Shown here: in pieces, positions 17,351 through 27,243 of the stretch
Numbering within the stretch: position 1 is the first letter of the stretch
Layout: every line of letters begins with the position of its first letter
DNA from: Desulfonatronum thiosulfatophilum
Lineage (GTDB): Bacteria > Desulfobacterota > Desulfovibrionia > Desulfovibrionales > Desulfonatronaceae
Reading direction: 5' to 3'
Assembly: GCF_900104215.1 (NCBI RefSeq)
Contig: NZ_FMXO01000003.1
Location: forward strand, 62,001 to 126,000
DNA length: 64,000 bases
Program-made: the position numbers and the translations under genes
The notes under the pieces: model-generated
Database searches by the model: none
What the model was told of the DNA's origin: nothing
What the model saw: only the letters and a program-made list of their open reading frames with translations

Positions 17351-19396
17351 CTATGCTGCCGGCGGCGCCATGCCGCGAAACTTGATGCAGAGCATGGTGA
17401 TGTCGTCGGACTGATCCGCTTCTGCCACATGCAGGGCCAGGTCGGTCTGAACGTGCCGGATTGCGGCGGTTGCGTCGCGTTCCGGAAGTGTCTCCATGGT
17501 GGCCAGCAGCCTTTCGTCGGAGTACAGCTCCTTCCTGATGTTCATGGCCTCGGTGATGCCGTCGGTGTAGAGAAACAACAATTCATCGGGAGCCAGATTC
17601 GTTTCCAGCGGACTATAGGGCAGATCCTCCATGGCGCCGACCATGGGACCGCTGCGGCCTTCCAGGAAACGAGCCTTGCCGTCCCGGTCCACAATGACCG
17701 GCTGATTGTGTCCGCCGTTGGAATACCGCAACTCACCCGTGCGGACGTCGAGGACTCCGATGAACAAGGTCACGAACATGGAGTTGGGGTTGTTGGGCGC
17801 CAGGTTATTGTTCATGGTTTCCATGATCCGGGCCGGGTTCAATTCTTCGACCGCGGCGATCCGGAACAGGGTCCGGCTGACGGCCATGAACAGCGCCGCG
17901 GGAACGCCCTTGTCCGAGACATCGCCCACGGCAAAGCAGAAGTGATGTTCGTCGATGAAGAAAAAGTCGTAGAGATCTCCCCCGACTTCCCGGGCCGGTT
18001 CCAGCACGGCGTACAGGTCGAACTCGGGACGCTCGGGATAAGGCGGAAACGTTTTGGGGATCAGGCCGAGCTGAATTTCCCGGGCCACGCTGAGTTCGGT
18101 TTCCATGCGCTCGTTGAGCGCCGTGGTTTCGAGCAAAGAGCGGACATTGTCCCGCAGGGAGTGGTCCATGAAGATCAGGGCTTCGGCGAGCCTGCCAACC
18201 TCGTCCTTGTTCTGGCGCGGCAGGTGATCAATGGCCGTGCTGCGCGGATCGGCAGAGGTGAAGTCCGTCTCGGGCATGGATTTGGCGTAATCCGTCAAGG
18301 CGTTCAGGGGCCTGGTCAGCCGGATGGCCAGCAGCAGCCCCAGGGCCAGGCTGGCCAGAAGCACGCCGGCGATGATCAGGCTCAGGCGCGAAACCAGATC
18401 CCGGGCCGGGGCGCTGATCTCATCGACAAAACCCATGGCGGCCACATACCAGCCCAGGGTCCTGAAGTACCCGCTAAACGCTTCTATTTCGCGGAGCTGC
18501 ATATCCTCCTCAGTCCGGAGCACGATGCGGATCGAAGCCCGTTCCCTGCTCTGAGCCGCGGCCTTGAGTTCTTCCAGGATGAGGCCGCCAGTCAGTTCGT
18601 TGATCGCACCTTCAAGATTCAGGGCCTCATATGCCGGCTGAATGAGCATCTCGCCCTGGGCGTTGAAAAGCGCTATTGAGCCGGATTTGGCGATGCGGAT
18701 CTTGCTGAAGTTGACCCGCAAATTGTTTATCAACTCCTCCAGCTTGCGTTCACCCTCCCGTTCCAGTTCTTCGATGTCCACGGCTGCCCCGATGATCCAG
18801 TCCGTGAGCGGGTAATGAACGAACCACCCGAATTTCTTGACCGGATGGGCGTGGTCGGTCCAGGGCCAGAAAAAGGTGGCCGAAGCATGGCCTTGCCGCC
18901 GGACTTCCTCCTCCACGGCCCTGGCCAGGGGCAGGCCCTTGATGTCCTGGATCTGGTTCAGATTGGAACCTCGGGCTTCCTTGTGCGGGTGGGCCAAAAG
19001 CACGCCCTGAAGATCAAAGACCAGAAGCTCGGTTCCTTCCACAAAGGTGGGAGCGCTTAACCAGTCCAGGGCACGCTGCATGGCATCTTGCCCGGCTTTC
19101 TCGGCTGGCGGGGCAGCGGCAAATATCTCGTCCAAACCGGTATGGGCCATCATGGTCATGCCCTGCAGCGTGCGGCGATGCGCATTCACCGCATCCATTC
19201 GGCTGCGCAACAAGTCCCGATATCCGCTCTGGATGTTCAGCTCCACCAGCTCCAAAACGTTGCGGGCGCTGCGCTGTTCGGCGTCGAACATGGCTTCTTC
19301 CACGTCCCGGTGCGTGAAGTACAGTACGAGAACAGCCACCAGGGCGAGAATTACGCATACCAGAAAAAATATTTTGGTCTTCAATGAATGGAACAA
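17351..19396 (-). CDS. Membrane sensor with dCache, HAMP and SpoIIE-type phosphatase
   Basis: A transmembrane PP2C-type protein phosphatase, 681 residues from the chosen start. Order: membrane helix (FFLVCVILALVAVLVLYF), large periplasmic dCache sensor with FDLQGVLLAHPH and GWYVAAMGFVDE, second helix near 340-360, HAMP linker (RLTRPLNALTDYAKSM), coiled coil with SVAREIQLGLIPKTFP, then the SpoIIE/RsbU catalytic domain with metal-binding VGGDLYDFFF, VGDVSDKGVPAALFM and LLFLYTDGITEAMN. Such proteins usually act on anti-anti-sigma factors. Start: TTG 19396 follows AAGGGAG; an ATG 54 bases upstream has no ribosome site. Confidence 0.9.
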   Translation of the reverse strand: MFHSLKTKIFFLVCVILALVAVLVLYFTHRDVEEAMFDAEQRSARNVLELVELNIQSGYRDLLRSRMDAVNAHRRTLQGMTMMAHTGLDEIFAAAPPAEKAGQDAMQRALDWLSAPTFVEGTELLVFDLQGVLLAHPHKEARGSNLNQIQDIKGLPLARAVEEEVRRQGHASATFFWPWTDHAHPVKKFGWFVHYPLTDWIIGAAVDIEELEREGERKLEELINNLRVNFSKIRIAKSGSIALFNAQGEMLIQPAYEALNLEGAINELTGGLILEELKAAAQSRERASIRIVLRTEEDMQLREIEAFSGYFRTLGWYVAAMGFVDEISAPARDLVSRLSLIIAGVLLASLALGLLLAIRLTRPLNALTDYAKSMPETDFTSADPRSTAIDHLPRQNKDEVGRLAEALIFMDHSLRDNVRSLLETTALNERMETELSVAREIQLGLIPKTFPPYPERPEFDLYAVLEPAREVGGDLYDFFFIDEHHFCFAVGDVSDKGVPAALFMAVSRTLFRIAAVEELNPARIMETMNNNLAPNNPNSMFVTLFIGVLDVRTGELRYSNGGHNQPVIVDRDGKARFLEGRSGPMVGAMEDLPYSPLETNLAPDELLFLYTDGITEAMNIRKELYSDERLLATMETLPERDATAAIRHVQTDLALHVAEADQSDDITMLCIKFRGMAPPAA

Positions 19397-19481
19397 ATCT
19401 TTCTCCCTTGATGGCTTCAGTACAAAAAATGAAAAAAAATGCGCTGCCATGCATGGCCTAATCTATCTGTCGAATATCAGG

Positions 19482-20825
19482 CTATTCTTCTTTGTGAGCA
19501 TTTTTGAAGAGAATATTTTTGCGCACAGGCAAGCATGGAAAAGGAGCCAGATCATCGCCGATGAAATCCATGGGCCTGGGAGGATGCAGAAGTTCCTGAT
19601 CGGCAGGCGCGTTCTGGAGTAGAGCTGGCGAGACGTACAGTCGTTCCAGGCTTCGGGTGTTTTGGATGCGGGAAATGCGCAGTTCGCCCGGCGGGATTGC
19701 GCCCAAGGTGTGAATGGCGGCGGCCAGGGCCAGGCGGTCCGAGGGCAGGTGCAGGGGCAGGGCGGCCTTTTCCGGGCTGAGGCCGGTCAGGGCGTTGATC
19801 ATCGTTTTGGAGTAGTCCAGGCTTCGGACCACCCGATCCGTGGTCACGTCGGCAAAGCCGATGCCCAGGGCGTTGCCCTCGGTTCCCGGGCTGAGATCAC
19901 GCACGAATATCCGCTTGATTTGCGTGGACGTCGCAAAGTCGCCGAGAATGTCCCGGTTGCGCCCGGTGACGTTGGTGTCCATGCCCGTGCCGCTGATGTC
20001 CTTGCCGATCTGGTCCACAATCAGCACGTCCAATTCGGAAAAAGGCAGTTTCGGGGCAAGCTTTTTGGCCAGGGTCAACAGGTGGTTTTCCTGATAAGGG
20101 ATCTCCTGGGGAAGGAGGATGCGCAGCGTGTGCAGCCGTCCCACTCCGTTTTCCACCAGCCCCACGCCGCAGAGCAGATTGCCGCGTTTCAGGATGGTCA
20201 GAGCCGTGGATTCGATCAGCGCGAACATCCCGTGCACCGGAGCCAGGGAGTGCAGCCGCCGGGCACCCAGGTCGTTCCCCAAACCCACGGCCAGCATTTT
20301 CATCAGCCCGCTTTCCACCGGCCCTTTGAACTTGGTGTGGGCCTTGATGCGGTTGACGACCACCAGATGATCGGCCCGCGCGGCCAGGGCGTCCACCAGC
20401 ACGGGCATCCCTTGGGCGGTGGTTCCAAGTTCAACTGTCTCCACCCCTGATCGGACGGGCACGCCCATGGACCGTGCGGTGATGCCCAGACTCTCCAGAA
20501 CCTGCTCCTGGCCCAGGGCCGTGGCGCCGCCGTGGCTGCCCATGGCCGTGACGATGAACGGCTGGGCTCCCAGTCCCCGGAACAGATCGCCCAGTGCGCG
20601 CACCACCTGGTCCAAGCGGTGGATGCCCCGGCTACCGACGGCGATGGCCACGGATTGTCCGGGAGCGATCCGGGACGCGAGATCCAGGTCGCCGGCCTGG
20701 GCGGCCAGGACTTCGGCGACGTCGCCGAGTTCCCTCGTGTCCAGCTTCCGGCGGATCAAGGCCATGTCCGGAAATCGGACCGAACCAAGCAGTCTGCTCA
20801 GCGCGGATTGCGGGGAGTCGACCAT
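19482..20825 (-). CDS. LarA-like (DUF2088) protein
   Basis: 447-residue member of the LarA-like/DUF2088 group, related to nickel-pincer lactate racemase. Seen: GQSVAIAVGSRGIHRLDQVV, VTAMGSHGGAT, HLVVVNRIKAHTKF and ESGLMKMLAVGLGN, where LarA carries its cofactor-bearing lysine region. It is probably a racemase/epimerase-type enzyme with unknown substrate; nickel-pincer dependence is not shown, since larB, larC and larE are not nearby. It follows the ttuA-like gene with a 7-base gap and is likely in one operon with it. Confidence 0.8.
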   Translation of the reverse strand: MVDSPQSALSRLLGSVRFPDMALIRRKLDTRELGDVAEVLAAQAGDLDLASRIAPGQSVAIAVGSRGIHRLDQVVRALGDLFRGLGAQPFIVTAMGSHGGATALGQEQVLESLGITARSMGVPVRSGVETVELGTTAQGMPVLVDALAARADHLVVVNRIKAHTKFKGPVESGLMKMLAVGLGNDLGARRLHSLAPVHGMFALIESTALTILKRGNLLCGVGLVENGVGRLHTLRILLPQEIPYQENHLLTLAKKLAPKLPFSELDVLIVDQIGKDISGTGMDTNVTGRNRDILGDFATSTQIKRIFVRDLSPGTEGNALGIGFADVTTDRVVRSLDYSKTMINALTGLSPEKAALPLHLPSDRLALAAAIHTLGAIPPGELRISRIQNTRSLERLYVSPALLQNAPADQELLHPPRPMDFIGDDLAPFPCLPVRKNILFKNAHKEE

Positions 20826-20832
20826 GCCGCCG

Positions 20833-21744
20833 TCATGCCTCTTGCTCCTGCCCGACCATGTTCTTGATCCTGCAAACGCCGCATGTTTCCGCGGAAGTGG
20901 GATAACCGCAACTGGAGCAGGCCACTAATGCACTCTCCTTTCGATCCGCCCAGGCCGCGAAAACCGGACGGCCGTCACGCAGGAAGTTTTCGTAAAACTG
21001 GACCTTGGCTCCGGACATCCGCGTTTCGAGATCGGACCACAGGCCCTTGTATATGGGAAAACTCGCCTTGGCACTGTACGGGCAGGGGGCCGTGACATGT
21101 TCGATACCGCGCAGGAAGCAGAAATTGGCGATCTCGAATTCAGTAAGGCGATACAGCGGCTTGATCTTGGATGCGAATCCGGCGGTTGCGGGCAGAAGCG
21201 GTCCCTGGTCGCTCAGGTAGGCGGAATCCCAGCGCACAGTGTTCGCGAAAAGCCGGCTGACCTCGTCGTCCAGATTGTGCCCCGTGGCCAGGACGGAGAA
21301 GTTGTTCTCAATGGCAAACTTGTTGAAATAGTATCTTTTCAACTTGCCGCACACCGAACATATCGGGCGCTTGATCTTGGATTTGACCAGGGGAATGGAC
21401 AGCCCCTCGCGGCGCAGCTCGACAACCGTCAGCGGTACATTCAGAGATTCGCAAAAGGTTTCGCAGACCCGACGTGCTTCAGGAGACGAGTCCGGGATGT
21501 CCAGATCCACGTGCAGGCCGTGCACGTCATGGCCAAGCTCCTGAAGTTGCATGATCAGCGCCAGGGAATCCTTGCCTCCGCTTACGGCGACCAGAACCCG
21601 CTCCTGGGGCGCGATCATCTTGTGGCGATGAATGGATCGTTCCACCTGGGACCGAAAGAAATCCGGATAGCATTCGGCGCAGAACGCGGTGTTGTGGCTG
21701 GGCAGCGCAACGGCGGCCAGGGCTTTGCATTTGCGGCATTTCAT
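20833..21744 (-). CDS. TtuA/TtcA-family tRNA 2-thiolation enzyme
   Basis: 303-residue PP-loop ATPase of the TIGR00269/TtuA type, which adenylates tRNA and inserts sulfur. N-terminal zinc site: CRKCKALA...CAECYPDFF. PP-loop: VAVSGGKDSLAL. Central cysteines for an iron-sulfur cluster: PICSVCGKLKRYYFN and TAPCPYSAKA. C-terminal zinc site: CSSCGYPTSAETCGVC. The domain order is that of Thermus TtuA (s2T54), not E. coli TtcA, which lacks both zinc fingers. A ThiS/MoaD-like gene lies immediately upstream and may supply the sulfur. Target base in this organism is inferred. Confidence 0.88.
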   Translation of the reverse strand: MKCRKCKALAAVALPSHNTAFCAECYPDFFRSQVERSIHRHKMIAPQERVLVAVSGGKDSLALIMQLQELGHDVHGLHVDLDIPDSSPEARRVCETFCESLNVPLTVVELRREGLSIPLVKSKIKRPICSVCGKLKRYYFNKFAIENNFSVLATGHNLDDEVSRLFANTVRWDSAYLSDQGPLLPATAGFASKIKPLYRLTEFEIANFCFLRGIEHVTAPCPYSAKASFPIYKGLWSDLETRMSGAKVQFYENFLRDGRPVFAAWADRKESALVACSSCGYPTSAETCGVCRIKNMVGQEQEA

Positions 21745-21746
21745 GA

Positions 21747-21944
21747 TTACCCTCTTGATGACACGCCGCGGACGATGATTGTGTCTCCGGCGTTGATTCG
21801 GCGATCCGGGGTGAGCAACTCCTTGTTGCGGATGACGAGTGCCGCATTGGGGCCGAGCCCGAGTTGACGGAGCAACTGCAGGACCGTGGAGGCTTTGGTG
21901 ATCTCTATCTCCCTGCCCTTGGGTTCCAAACGAACGGAAATCAT
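21747..21944 (-). CDS. ThiS/MoaD-like small protein (possible TtuB)
   Basis: 65-residue beta-grasp protein. It shows the ThiS/MoaD/TtuB pattern: an early VRLEPKGREIEITKASTVL, then LLRQLGLGPNAALVIRNKELLTPDRRI, and GDTIIVRGV. Sulfur carriers of this type end in Gly-Gly, where the thiocarboxylate forms. This one ends SSRG, lacking the penultimate glycine. GAGGTAAC precedes the ATG at 21944. The stop lies 2 bases before the thiolase start, so the pair is surely one unit. It either works as a carrier by another route or is a structural partner. Confidence 0.78.
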   Translation of the reverse strand: MISVRLEPKGREIEITKASTVLQLLRQLGLGPNAALVIRNKELLTPDRRINAGDTIIVRGVSSRG

Positions 21945-22166
21945 AATGTTACCTCGACAAAAATTTGTTCTTTGTCTATCCATGTAGGCGGGCAAACTCA
22001 ACTGTTTCATTGGAGTTGAGGCCCGTAGATGATCTGTGTACCATAATGGCCGCCGTGTCCATAACAGCGCATGTTCGGCGCTGCGTTTATATCTGCTTAT
22101 CTGCTCTAACCGTCGCATCATTCTGCGAAACTATGGAACTGAATGCGCCCCACCAAGGAGGTCAGT

Positions 22167-22580
22167 ATGGCCAAGGGAAAAATACTCGTAGTCGACGATG
22201 AACATCATATTCGCCTGCTATATCAGGAAGAACTCCAGGTAGAAGACTATGAAGTGGTCACTTCGGATGGTTCGGAGAATATTTTAGAGGTCTTGTCCCG
22301 GGAAAAACCGCAAGTGGTGGTCCTGGACATCAAGCTGGAGGGAAATCGATCAGGTCTGGATCTGTTGCAGGAAATCCGCAGTCAAGATCAATCCATTCCC
22401 GTTATTCTGTGCACGGCTTACGACAGCTTTCAGCACGATCTGAAATCCATTGCCGCTGATTTTTACGTGGTCAAGTCCGTGGACCTGACAGAATTGAAAA
22501 GCAAGGTGGAACAAGCTCTCAAAAAGGCGGAGAAACAATCCGGTTCCTCTTCAGGAGAGGCACAGCCCTCGTACTTTTGA
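22167..22580 (+). CDS. Single-domain response regulator
   Basis: 137-residue receiver domain without an output domain. The acidic pair is in ILVVDDEHH, the phosphoacceptor Asp in VVVLDIKLEG, the Thr in ILCTAYD, and the Lys in YVVKSVD. The C-terminal tail is a short low-complexity stretch. It could act on another protein in a phosphorelay or as a CheY-like adaptor; no partner kinase is next to it. AAGGAGG precedes the ATG at 22167. A strong terminator follows. Confidence 0.92.
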   Translation: MAKGKILVVDDEHHIRLLYQEELQVEDYEVVTSDGSENILEVLSREKPQVVVLDIKLEGNRSGLDLLQEIRSQDQSIPVILCTAYDSFQHDLKSIAADFYVVKSVDLTELKSKVEQALKKAEKQSGSSSGEAQPSYF

Positions 22581-22610
22581 CCGCTATTTCTTTCTCAGAA
22601 CAGAACATAA

Positions 22611-22638
22611 AAACCGGATTTAATCCGGTTTTTTTTAT
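22611..22638 (+). terminator. Intrinsic terminator after the response regulator
   Basis: A 9-bp perfect stem AAACCGGAT / ATCCGGTTT with a 3-base loop, followed by a run of T. The A-run on the left makes it usable in both directions, so it may also end minus-strand transcription from mltG, whose stop is at 22722. Confidence 0.9.
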
Positions 22639-22721
22639 TTCCTTCAATGATGAGACATTGCTGATAGTTCACCTTGCGCCTGGATAAGTTTTTTCAGGTA
22701 CCGTAACCTTGGCTGTTCGGG

Positions 22722-23819
22722 CTAGTTTCGGCGCAGCATCCGGAATTGGCGCACAGCCCGGTTGTGTTCTTCCAGGGTCCGGCTGAAGTTGTGTGACCCG
22801 TCTCCAGCGGAGACGAAATAGAACAGATTGTGCTGTTCCGGCTCCAGCACGGCCCTCATGGACGCCAGGCCCGGAGAGGCGATGGGGCCGGGTGGCAGGC
22901 CCGAATGCGCATAGGTGTTGTAGGGGTTGGCGGCGTCCTCCAAATGGACCCTCAGGAGTGGTCCGGAGAAATCCGGTCCCAAACCGTAGATGACCGTGGG
23001 ATCGCACTGCAGGCGCATGCCGATCCGCAATCTGTTGGCAAAGACACCGGCTATGCGTTCTCTCTCCTCTGCCAATCCGGTCTCTCTTTCCACCAGGGAG
23101 GCCAGGATCACCGTTTCCCGGACCACATCCCAGGACGGCCTACCTTCCGGCCATAGCTGCTCATCCGCCACCCGCCAAAAAGACCTGAGCATCATTTCCA
23201 CGATGGGCCGGGCGTCCTTGTTGCGGGGCCGCGGCAGGAAGTAGGTTTCCGGAAAAAGAAATCCTTCGGCGTTCTTTCCCTGGATATGATGTTTTCGCAG
23301 GACGTCCGGATCAGCCACGGCCCGGGCGAAACTCTCAAAATCGGCCAGACCTGATTGCTCCACGAGCTGCCCGACCTGCCACCAGGTCAATCCTTCCGGC
23401 ACCTGCAACCGGTGCAGATATACCCGCCCGGAAGTCAGTACGTCCAAAACCCTTTCAGGCAGCCATGAGGTATGCAAGGCGAACTCCCCGGCTTGAACCG
23501 AAGCCGCCTGTCCCATGGCCTGGGCGTAGAGGCGAAAACGCAGCCCACTGGTAACCACGCCCTCCTCTTCGAGAAGACTGCTGATGCGGACCATGGACAT
23601 GCCCGGTGTGATGGTCACGATCCGGCTCTCTCCGGGTTCCTGAGGAGGAACGTGCAGAAAACGGTAGACATCCCAGGCTGCCAGGCCGCCAACCAGGATC
23701 AGGAGTGCCAGCAGTAAAAGCAGGAGCTTGCCCAGCCATCGACGCCCTCTCCCGCGGGGGGAGGGAATGACGGGATCGTTTTCTCCGGCTGATGGAAAAG
23801 TGCTGGGATGATCAACCAT
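22722..23819 (-). CDS. mltG: MltG, endolytic murein transglycosylase
   Basis: Inner-membrane enzyme that cuts nascent peptidoglycan strands and ends their elongation. 365 residues: a proline- and arginine-rich cytoplasmic start, one membrane helix ([21 protein letters not shown], about 32-52), a LysM-like part ([20 protein letters not shown]), and the YceG catalytic domain. The catalytic Glu is in [10 protein letters not shown]. Further landmarks are [19 protein letters not shown] and [16 protein letters not shown]. Its start lies inside the end of the upstream aldolase gene (8-base overlap), so the two are coupled. Confidence 0.95.
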   Translation of the reverse strand: MVDHPSTFPSAGENDPVIPSPRGRGRRWLGKLLLLLLALLILVGGLAAWDVYRFLHVPPQEPGESRIVTITPGMSMVRISSLLEEEGVVTSGLRFRLYAQAMGQAASVQAGEFALHTSWLPERVLDVLTSGRVYLHRLQVPEGLTWWQVGQLVEQSGLADFESFARAVADPDVLRKHHIQGKNAEGFLFPETYFLPRPRNKDARPIVEMMLRSFWRVADEQLWPEGRPSWDVVRETVILASLVERETGLAEERERIAGVFANRLRIGMRLQCDPTVIYGLGPDFSGPLLRVHLEDAANPYNTYAHSGLPPGPIASPGLASMRAVLEPEQHNLFYFVSAGDGSHNFSRTLEEHNRAVRQFRMLRRN

Positions 23820-24615
23820 CGCGTCCCAGCCTCTCCATGGCCTGATCCACGCTCAGGTCGTCATGCACGATGCCGTGCAGCGCCTTGAGCAGTGTTTTCG
23901 GATCTTCGTCCTGAAAGATGTTCCGGCCCATGGACAACCCCGCGCCGCCTGCGCTGACGGAGTCGGCCACCATGCGCAGCACGTCCCGGACGCTGTTCAT
24001 CTTCGGTCCGCCGGCAATGACCACTGGCACGCAACAGGACTCGACGACCCGCTGGAAGCTTTCCATGTCCCCGGTGTAGGGCACCTTTACCAGGTCAGCG
24101 CCCAGTTCCACGCCCACCCGGGCGCAATGGGACACAATAGCCGGATCGAATTCATTGACGATTTTCGGGCCCCTTGCATACATCATGGCCAGCATGGGAA
24201 TTCCCCAGGAAGCAGCCGTGGCGCTGACCTTGCCCATGTCCTCGAGCATGACCCGCTCGTTTTCATCACCCAGGTTGACGTGCACGGAAACGCCGTCCGC
24301 GCCCAGGCGAATGGCCTCTTCCACCGTGGCAACCAGGGTTTTGGCGTTGGGGAAGGGGGAGAGGGACGTGCTGGCTGATAAGTGAATGATCAGGCCGATG
24401 TCCGGTCCGCTGCCCCGGTGCCCGCAGCGCACAAGACCCTTGTGCATGACCACGGCATTGGCCCCGCCGCCCGCGATCTGGCTCAGGGTCTGGCGCATGT
24501 CGATCAGGCCCGACAACGGTCCCACGGTCACGCCATGATCCAGAGGCACAATGACGGCTCTCCGGGTGTTGCGGTTCAGTATCCGTTCCAGTCTGATCTG
24601 TTTTCCAAGATGCAT
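23812..24615 (-). CDS. DhnA-type class I aldolase (likely ADH synthase)
   Basis: 267-residue class I aldolase of the DhnA/LsrF group, closest by pattern to 2-amino-3,7-dideoxy-D-threo-hept-6-ulosonate synthase, the first step of the alternative aromatic amino acid route. Seen: [38 protein letters not shown], and the Schiff-base lysine region [15 protein letters not shown] 24615 follows AGGAG; the longer reading (51 bases) has no site. The partner aroB'-like gene is not in the window. Fructose-bisphosphate aldolase activity is the alternative. Confidence 0.82.
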   Translation of the reverse strand: MHLGKQIRLERILNRNTRRAVIVPLDHGVTVGPLSGLIDMRQTLSQIAGGGANAVVMHKGLVRCGHRGSGPDIGLIIHLSASTSLSPFPNAKTLVATVEEAIRLGADGVSVHVNLGDENERVMLEDMGKVSATAASWGIPMLAMMYARGPKIVNEFDPAIVSHCARVGVELGADLVKVPYTGDMESFQRVVESCCVPVVIAGGPKMNSVRDVLRMVADSVSAGGAGLSMGRNIFQDEDPKTLLKALHGIVHDDLSVDQAMERLGRDG

Positions 24616-24803
24616 GACGCTGCTCCTGTGAGGCGGTTGAAATGGCGGAATCCGGGGAATCCACAATCAGTTGGGTTGATCTACTCAAGATTCGCTGCAA
24701 AAATCAAGCGTAGCGCCGGCTTATGAGTGATGTGAACGCCACTCGCTGATCTTCGAGACACACCGGATCTTTTCCGTTTCGAGGTCTTATTACAAGTCCC
24801 TTC

Positions 24804-26108
24804 TCAATCATCCAGCCGGATGTCTTTGCCCTCCTTGAGGCGTTTCATGGTTCGCACGGCGCACATCTTGCCGCACATGGTGCATGAATCCTCATGGGCC
24901 GGGCGGGAGGATTCCCGGTAGGCGCGGGCTTTTTCCGGGTCCAGGGCCAGGTTGAACATGGCCTCCCAGTCCAGGTCGGCCCGGGCCTTGGACATCTTGT
25001 CGTCCCAGTCCCGCGCGCCCGGGATGCCCTTGGCGATGTCCGCGGCATGGGCCGCGATGCGGGCGGCCATGATTCCTTCCTTCATGTCGTCCAGCGTGGG
25101 CAGGCGCAGGTGTTCGGCCGGAGTGACGTAGCACAGGAAATCCGCGCCGGCGGCGCCGGCCACGGCTCCGCCGATGGCGCTGGTGATGTGGTCGTAGCCG
25201 GGGGCTACGTCCGTGACCAGAGGGCCGAGCACGTAGAACGGCGCGCCGTGGCAGAGCCGTTTTTCCAGGACCATGTTCGCGGCGATCTCGTTCAGGGCCA
25301 TGTGGCCGGGACCTTCGATCATCACCTGCACGTTGCGCTCCCAGGCCCGCCTGGTCAGCTCGCCGAGGACGATCATTTCCTGGACCTGGACCGCGTCCGT
25401 GGCGTCGTGCAATGATCCGGGCCGGCAGCCGTCGCCCAGGCTCAAGGTGACGTCGTGCTGCGCGCAGATCTCCAGCAGCCGGTCGTAATGCTCGTAGAAG
25501 GGATTTTCGGCGTTGTTCTCCTTCATCCAGGCGTAGAGCAGCGAGCCGCCCCGGGAAACCAGCGAAGTCAGGCGCTGGGTTTTCTCGATCCGTTCGGCGG
25601 TCAGCCTGTTCAATCCGCAGTGGATGGTCAGGAAATCCACGCCGTCGTCCACATGGGCCTGGACCACGTCGAAAAACTCGTCCGCGCTGATGTCGGACAA
25701 GTTCTTGTCGTAGAATCCCACGGCGTCGTAGATGGGCACCGTGCCGATCATGGCCCGGGACTCGGCGATCAGCGCCTGGCGGAACTCGCGGGTCTTGCCG
25801 AAGCAGCTCAGGTCCATGATCGCCTCGGCTCCCAGGCGCAGGGCGTGACGGACCTTTTCCATTTCCAGGTCCATGTCGCAGGCGTCCTTGGAAATGCCGA
25901 GGTTGACGTTGATCTTGGTGCGCAGGCCCAGCCCGACGCCTTCCGGATCGAGGTGGGCGTGGTTGCGGTTCGCCGGTATGATCACCGTACCCTGGGCCAT
26001 GCGCTGGACCAGGGTCTCCAGCGCCATGTTTTCCTTGTCCGCCACGATACGCATCTGCGGGGTGATGATACCCTTGCGGGCCGCGTCCATCTGGGTGGTC
26101 CAGCTCAT
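24804..26108 (-). CDS. thiC: ThiC, HMP-phosphate synthase
   Basis: Radical-SAM enzyme converting aminoimidazole ribotide to hydroxymethylpyrimidine phosphate in thiamine synthesis. 434 residues, the short form common in anaerobes. Seen: [51 protein letters not shown], and the C-terminal cluster motif around [11 protein letters not shown] 26108 overlaps thiE by 4 bases and follows CAGGAGAT. Expression is probably set by the TPP riboswitch upstream of thiE. Confidence 0.97.
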   Translation of the reverse strand: MSWTTQMDAARKGIITPQMRIVADKENMALETLVQRMAQGTVIIPANRNHAHLDPEGVGLGLRTKINVNLGISKDACDMDLEMEKVRHALRLGAEAIMDLSCFGKTREFRQALIAESRAMIGTVPIYDAVGFYDKNLSDISADEFFDVVQAHVDDGVDFLTIHCGLNRLTAERIEKTQRLTSLVSRGGSLLYAWMKENNAENPFYEHYDRLLEICAQHDVTLSLGDGCRPGSLHDATDAVQVQEMIVLGELTRRAWERNVQVMIEGPGHMALNEIAANMVLEKRLCHGAPFYVLGPLVTDVAPGYDHITSAIGGAVAGAAGADFLCYVTPAEHLRLPTLDDMKEGIMAARIAAHAADIAKGIPGARDWDDKMSKARADLDWEAMFNLALDPEKARAYRESSRPAHEDSCTMCGKMCAVRTMKRLKEGKDIRLDD

Positions 26109-26758
26109 GATCCGATCTCCTGAAAGGTTGAGTGCATGCGATTGCGCAAAGTCCGGATCTGGCCGGCAATATCCTCGTGACCGACGATTTCCGTGATCAT
26201 GGCCACGCAGCCTGCGCCGCGCCGCTTTACTTCCGCGATGTTGTGTTCCTTGATCCCGCCGATGACCACGAAGGGAATGGTCAGGTTGGCCGCGACCCAT
26301 TCCAGGTACTCCAGGCCCACGGGAGCGCAGACGTCCTTTTTCGTCCTGGTGGCGTAAATCGGCCCGACGCCGATATAGTCCGCCCCTGCCTCCACCGCGG
26401 CCCTGGCCTGTTCCGGAGAATGCGTGGACAGGCCGATGATCTTGCCCGGACCGAGCAGGCGGCGGACCACGGGCACGGGCAGATCGTCCTGCCCCACGTG
26501 CACCCCGTCCGCATCCACGGCCTGGGCCACGGCCACGTCGTCATTGACCAGAAACAGCGCACCGGCCTTGCGGGTCATCTCCCGAATGAGCTCGCATTCC
26601 CGGAGCTTTTCACCAGCATGTTTGTATTTTTCGCGGTACTGGACCAGCTTCACTCCGGCGTCCAGCATGGCCTGGACCACGGCCACGTTGGATCGCCCCA
26701 GGGAGTGCTCCTCGCTGGTTAGGCAGTAGAGATCAACGGCGTGCAGCGGATTGTTCAT
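26105..26758 (-). CDS. thiE: ThiE, thiamine phosphate synthase
   Basis: Couples HMP-pyrophosphate and thiazole phosphate to thiamine phosphate. 217-residue TIM barrel with [58 protein letters not shown] and [10 protein letters not shown]. The ATG at 26758 follows AGAGGC. It is the first gene after the TPP riboswitch and overlaps thiC, so the two form a small thiamine operon. The rest of the pathway lies elsewhere. Confidence 0.95.
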   Translation of the reverse strand: MNNPLHAVDLYCLTSEEHSLGRSNVAVVQAMLDAGVKLVQYREKYKHAGEKLRECELIREMTRKAGALFLVNDDVAVAQAVDADGVHVGQDDLPVPVVRRLLGPGKIIGLSTHSPEQARAAVEAGADYIGVGPIYATRTKKDVCAPVGLEYLEWVAANLTIPFVVIGGIKEHNIAEVKRRGAGCVAMITEIVGHEDIAGQIRTLRNRMHSTFQEIGS

Positions 26759-26963
26759 GATTGCCTCTTTGGGTTGTGTGAACACAGCTATATATAAATA
26801 GTCAGGGCATAGATTCGCAAAAATACGAACTGATACCCAGCGTCGTTCTTGCTGGAAGCGGAAAGTGGCGGGTGAGACGAAGAAGGAGACAACGGGGGCA
26901 AAAAAATGCCCTTCCGGGACCTAAAATGCAGCGTGGCGGTCCGAAAAGGCAGTGCGTGGCTGC

Positions 26964-27045
26964 TTCCCTACGACGGCATGGTCCGTATCAGGTTCCAAGG
27001 GTCGGGGCGATCGCCCCCTCTCAGCCCAACGGCTCCCCCAGCAAT
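26964..27045 (-). ncRNA. TPP riboswitch (THI element)
   Basis: Reading the minus strand, the hallmark pieces occur in order: GGGGAGCC...GGGCTGAGAGG, a variable GC stem, GACCCTTGGAACCTGAT and finally GCCGTCGTAGGGAA. These are the pyrimidine-sensing (CTGAGA) and pyrophosphate-sensing (ACCTGAT, GCGTAGGGA-like) cores. The thiE start is about 200 bases downstream. Two stems lie between (26896-26911, GGGCA/TGCCC around a T6 loop, and about 26916-26944) and may form the expression platform. Confidence 0.93.
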
Positions 27046-27203
27046 GAATAAACTGGTACCGTATCCTTTAGAACCTGTAAAGTTCCTGGTTTGTACACTT
27101 TGGCATTCTAAGGATGTCGCGCTACTTGCGCGCGAATAGCAAAGCTCAAGAACTCATAATACTATTCAACTTAATTGAAGGCACCGCGGCAATCGTCCGG
27201 CGA

Positions 27204-27243
27204 AGCATAATACTTAATTAAATTTAAATGGTTATGCTATAAT
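27204..27243 (+). promoter_or_regulatory. Likely promoter with inverted repeat for the oxygen/stress cluster
   Basis: A perfect -10 box TATAAT at 27238-27243 follows an AT-rich region with a weak -35 (TTAATT, 27214-27219, 18-base spacer). A 7-bp inverted repeat AGCATAA (27204-27210) / TTATGCT (27232-27238) brackets this promoter and touches the -10, as a repressor site would. CATAATACT also occurs twice, at 27155-27163 and 27206-27214. The hemerythrin gene starts about 230 bases downstream. No coding signal is seen in 27050-27471. Confidence 0.45.
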
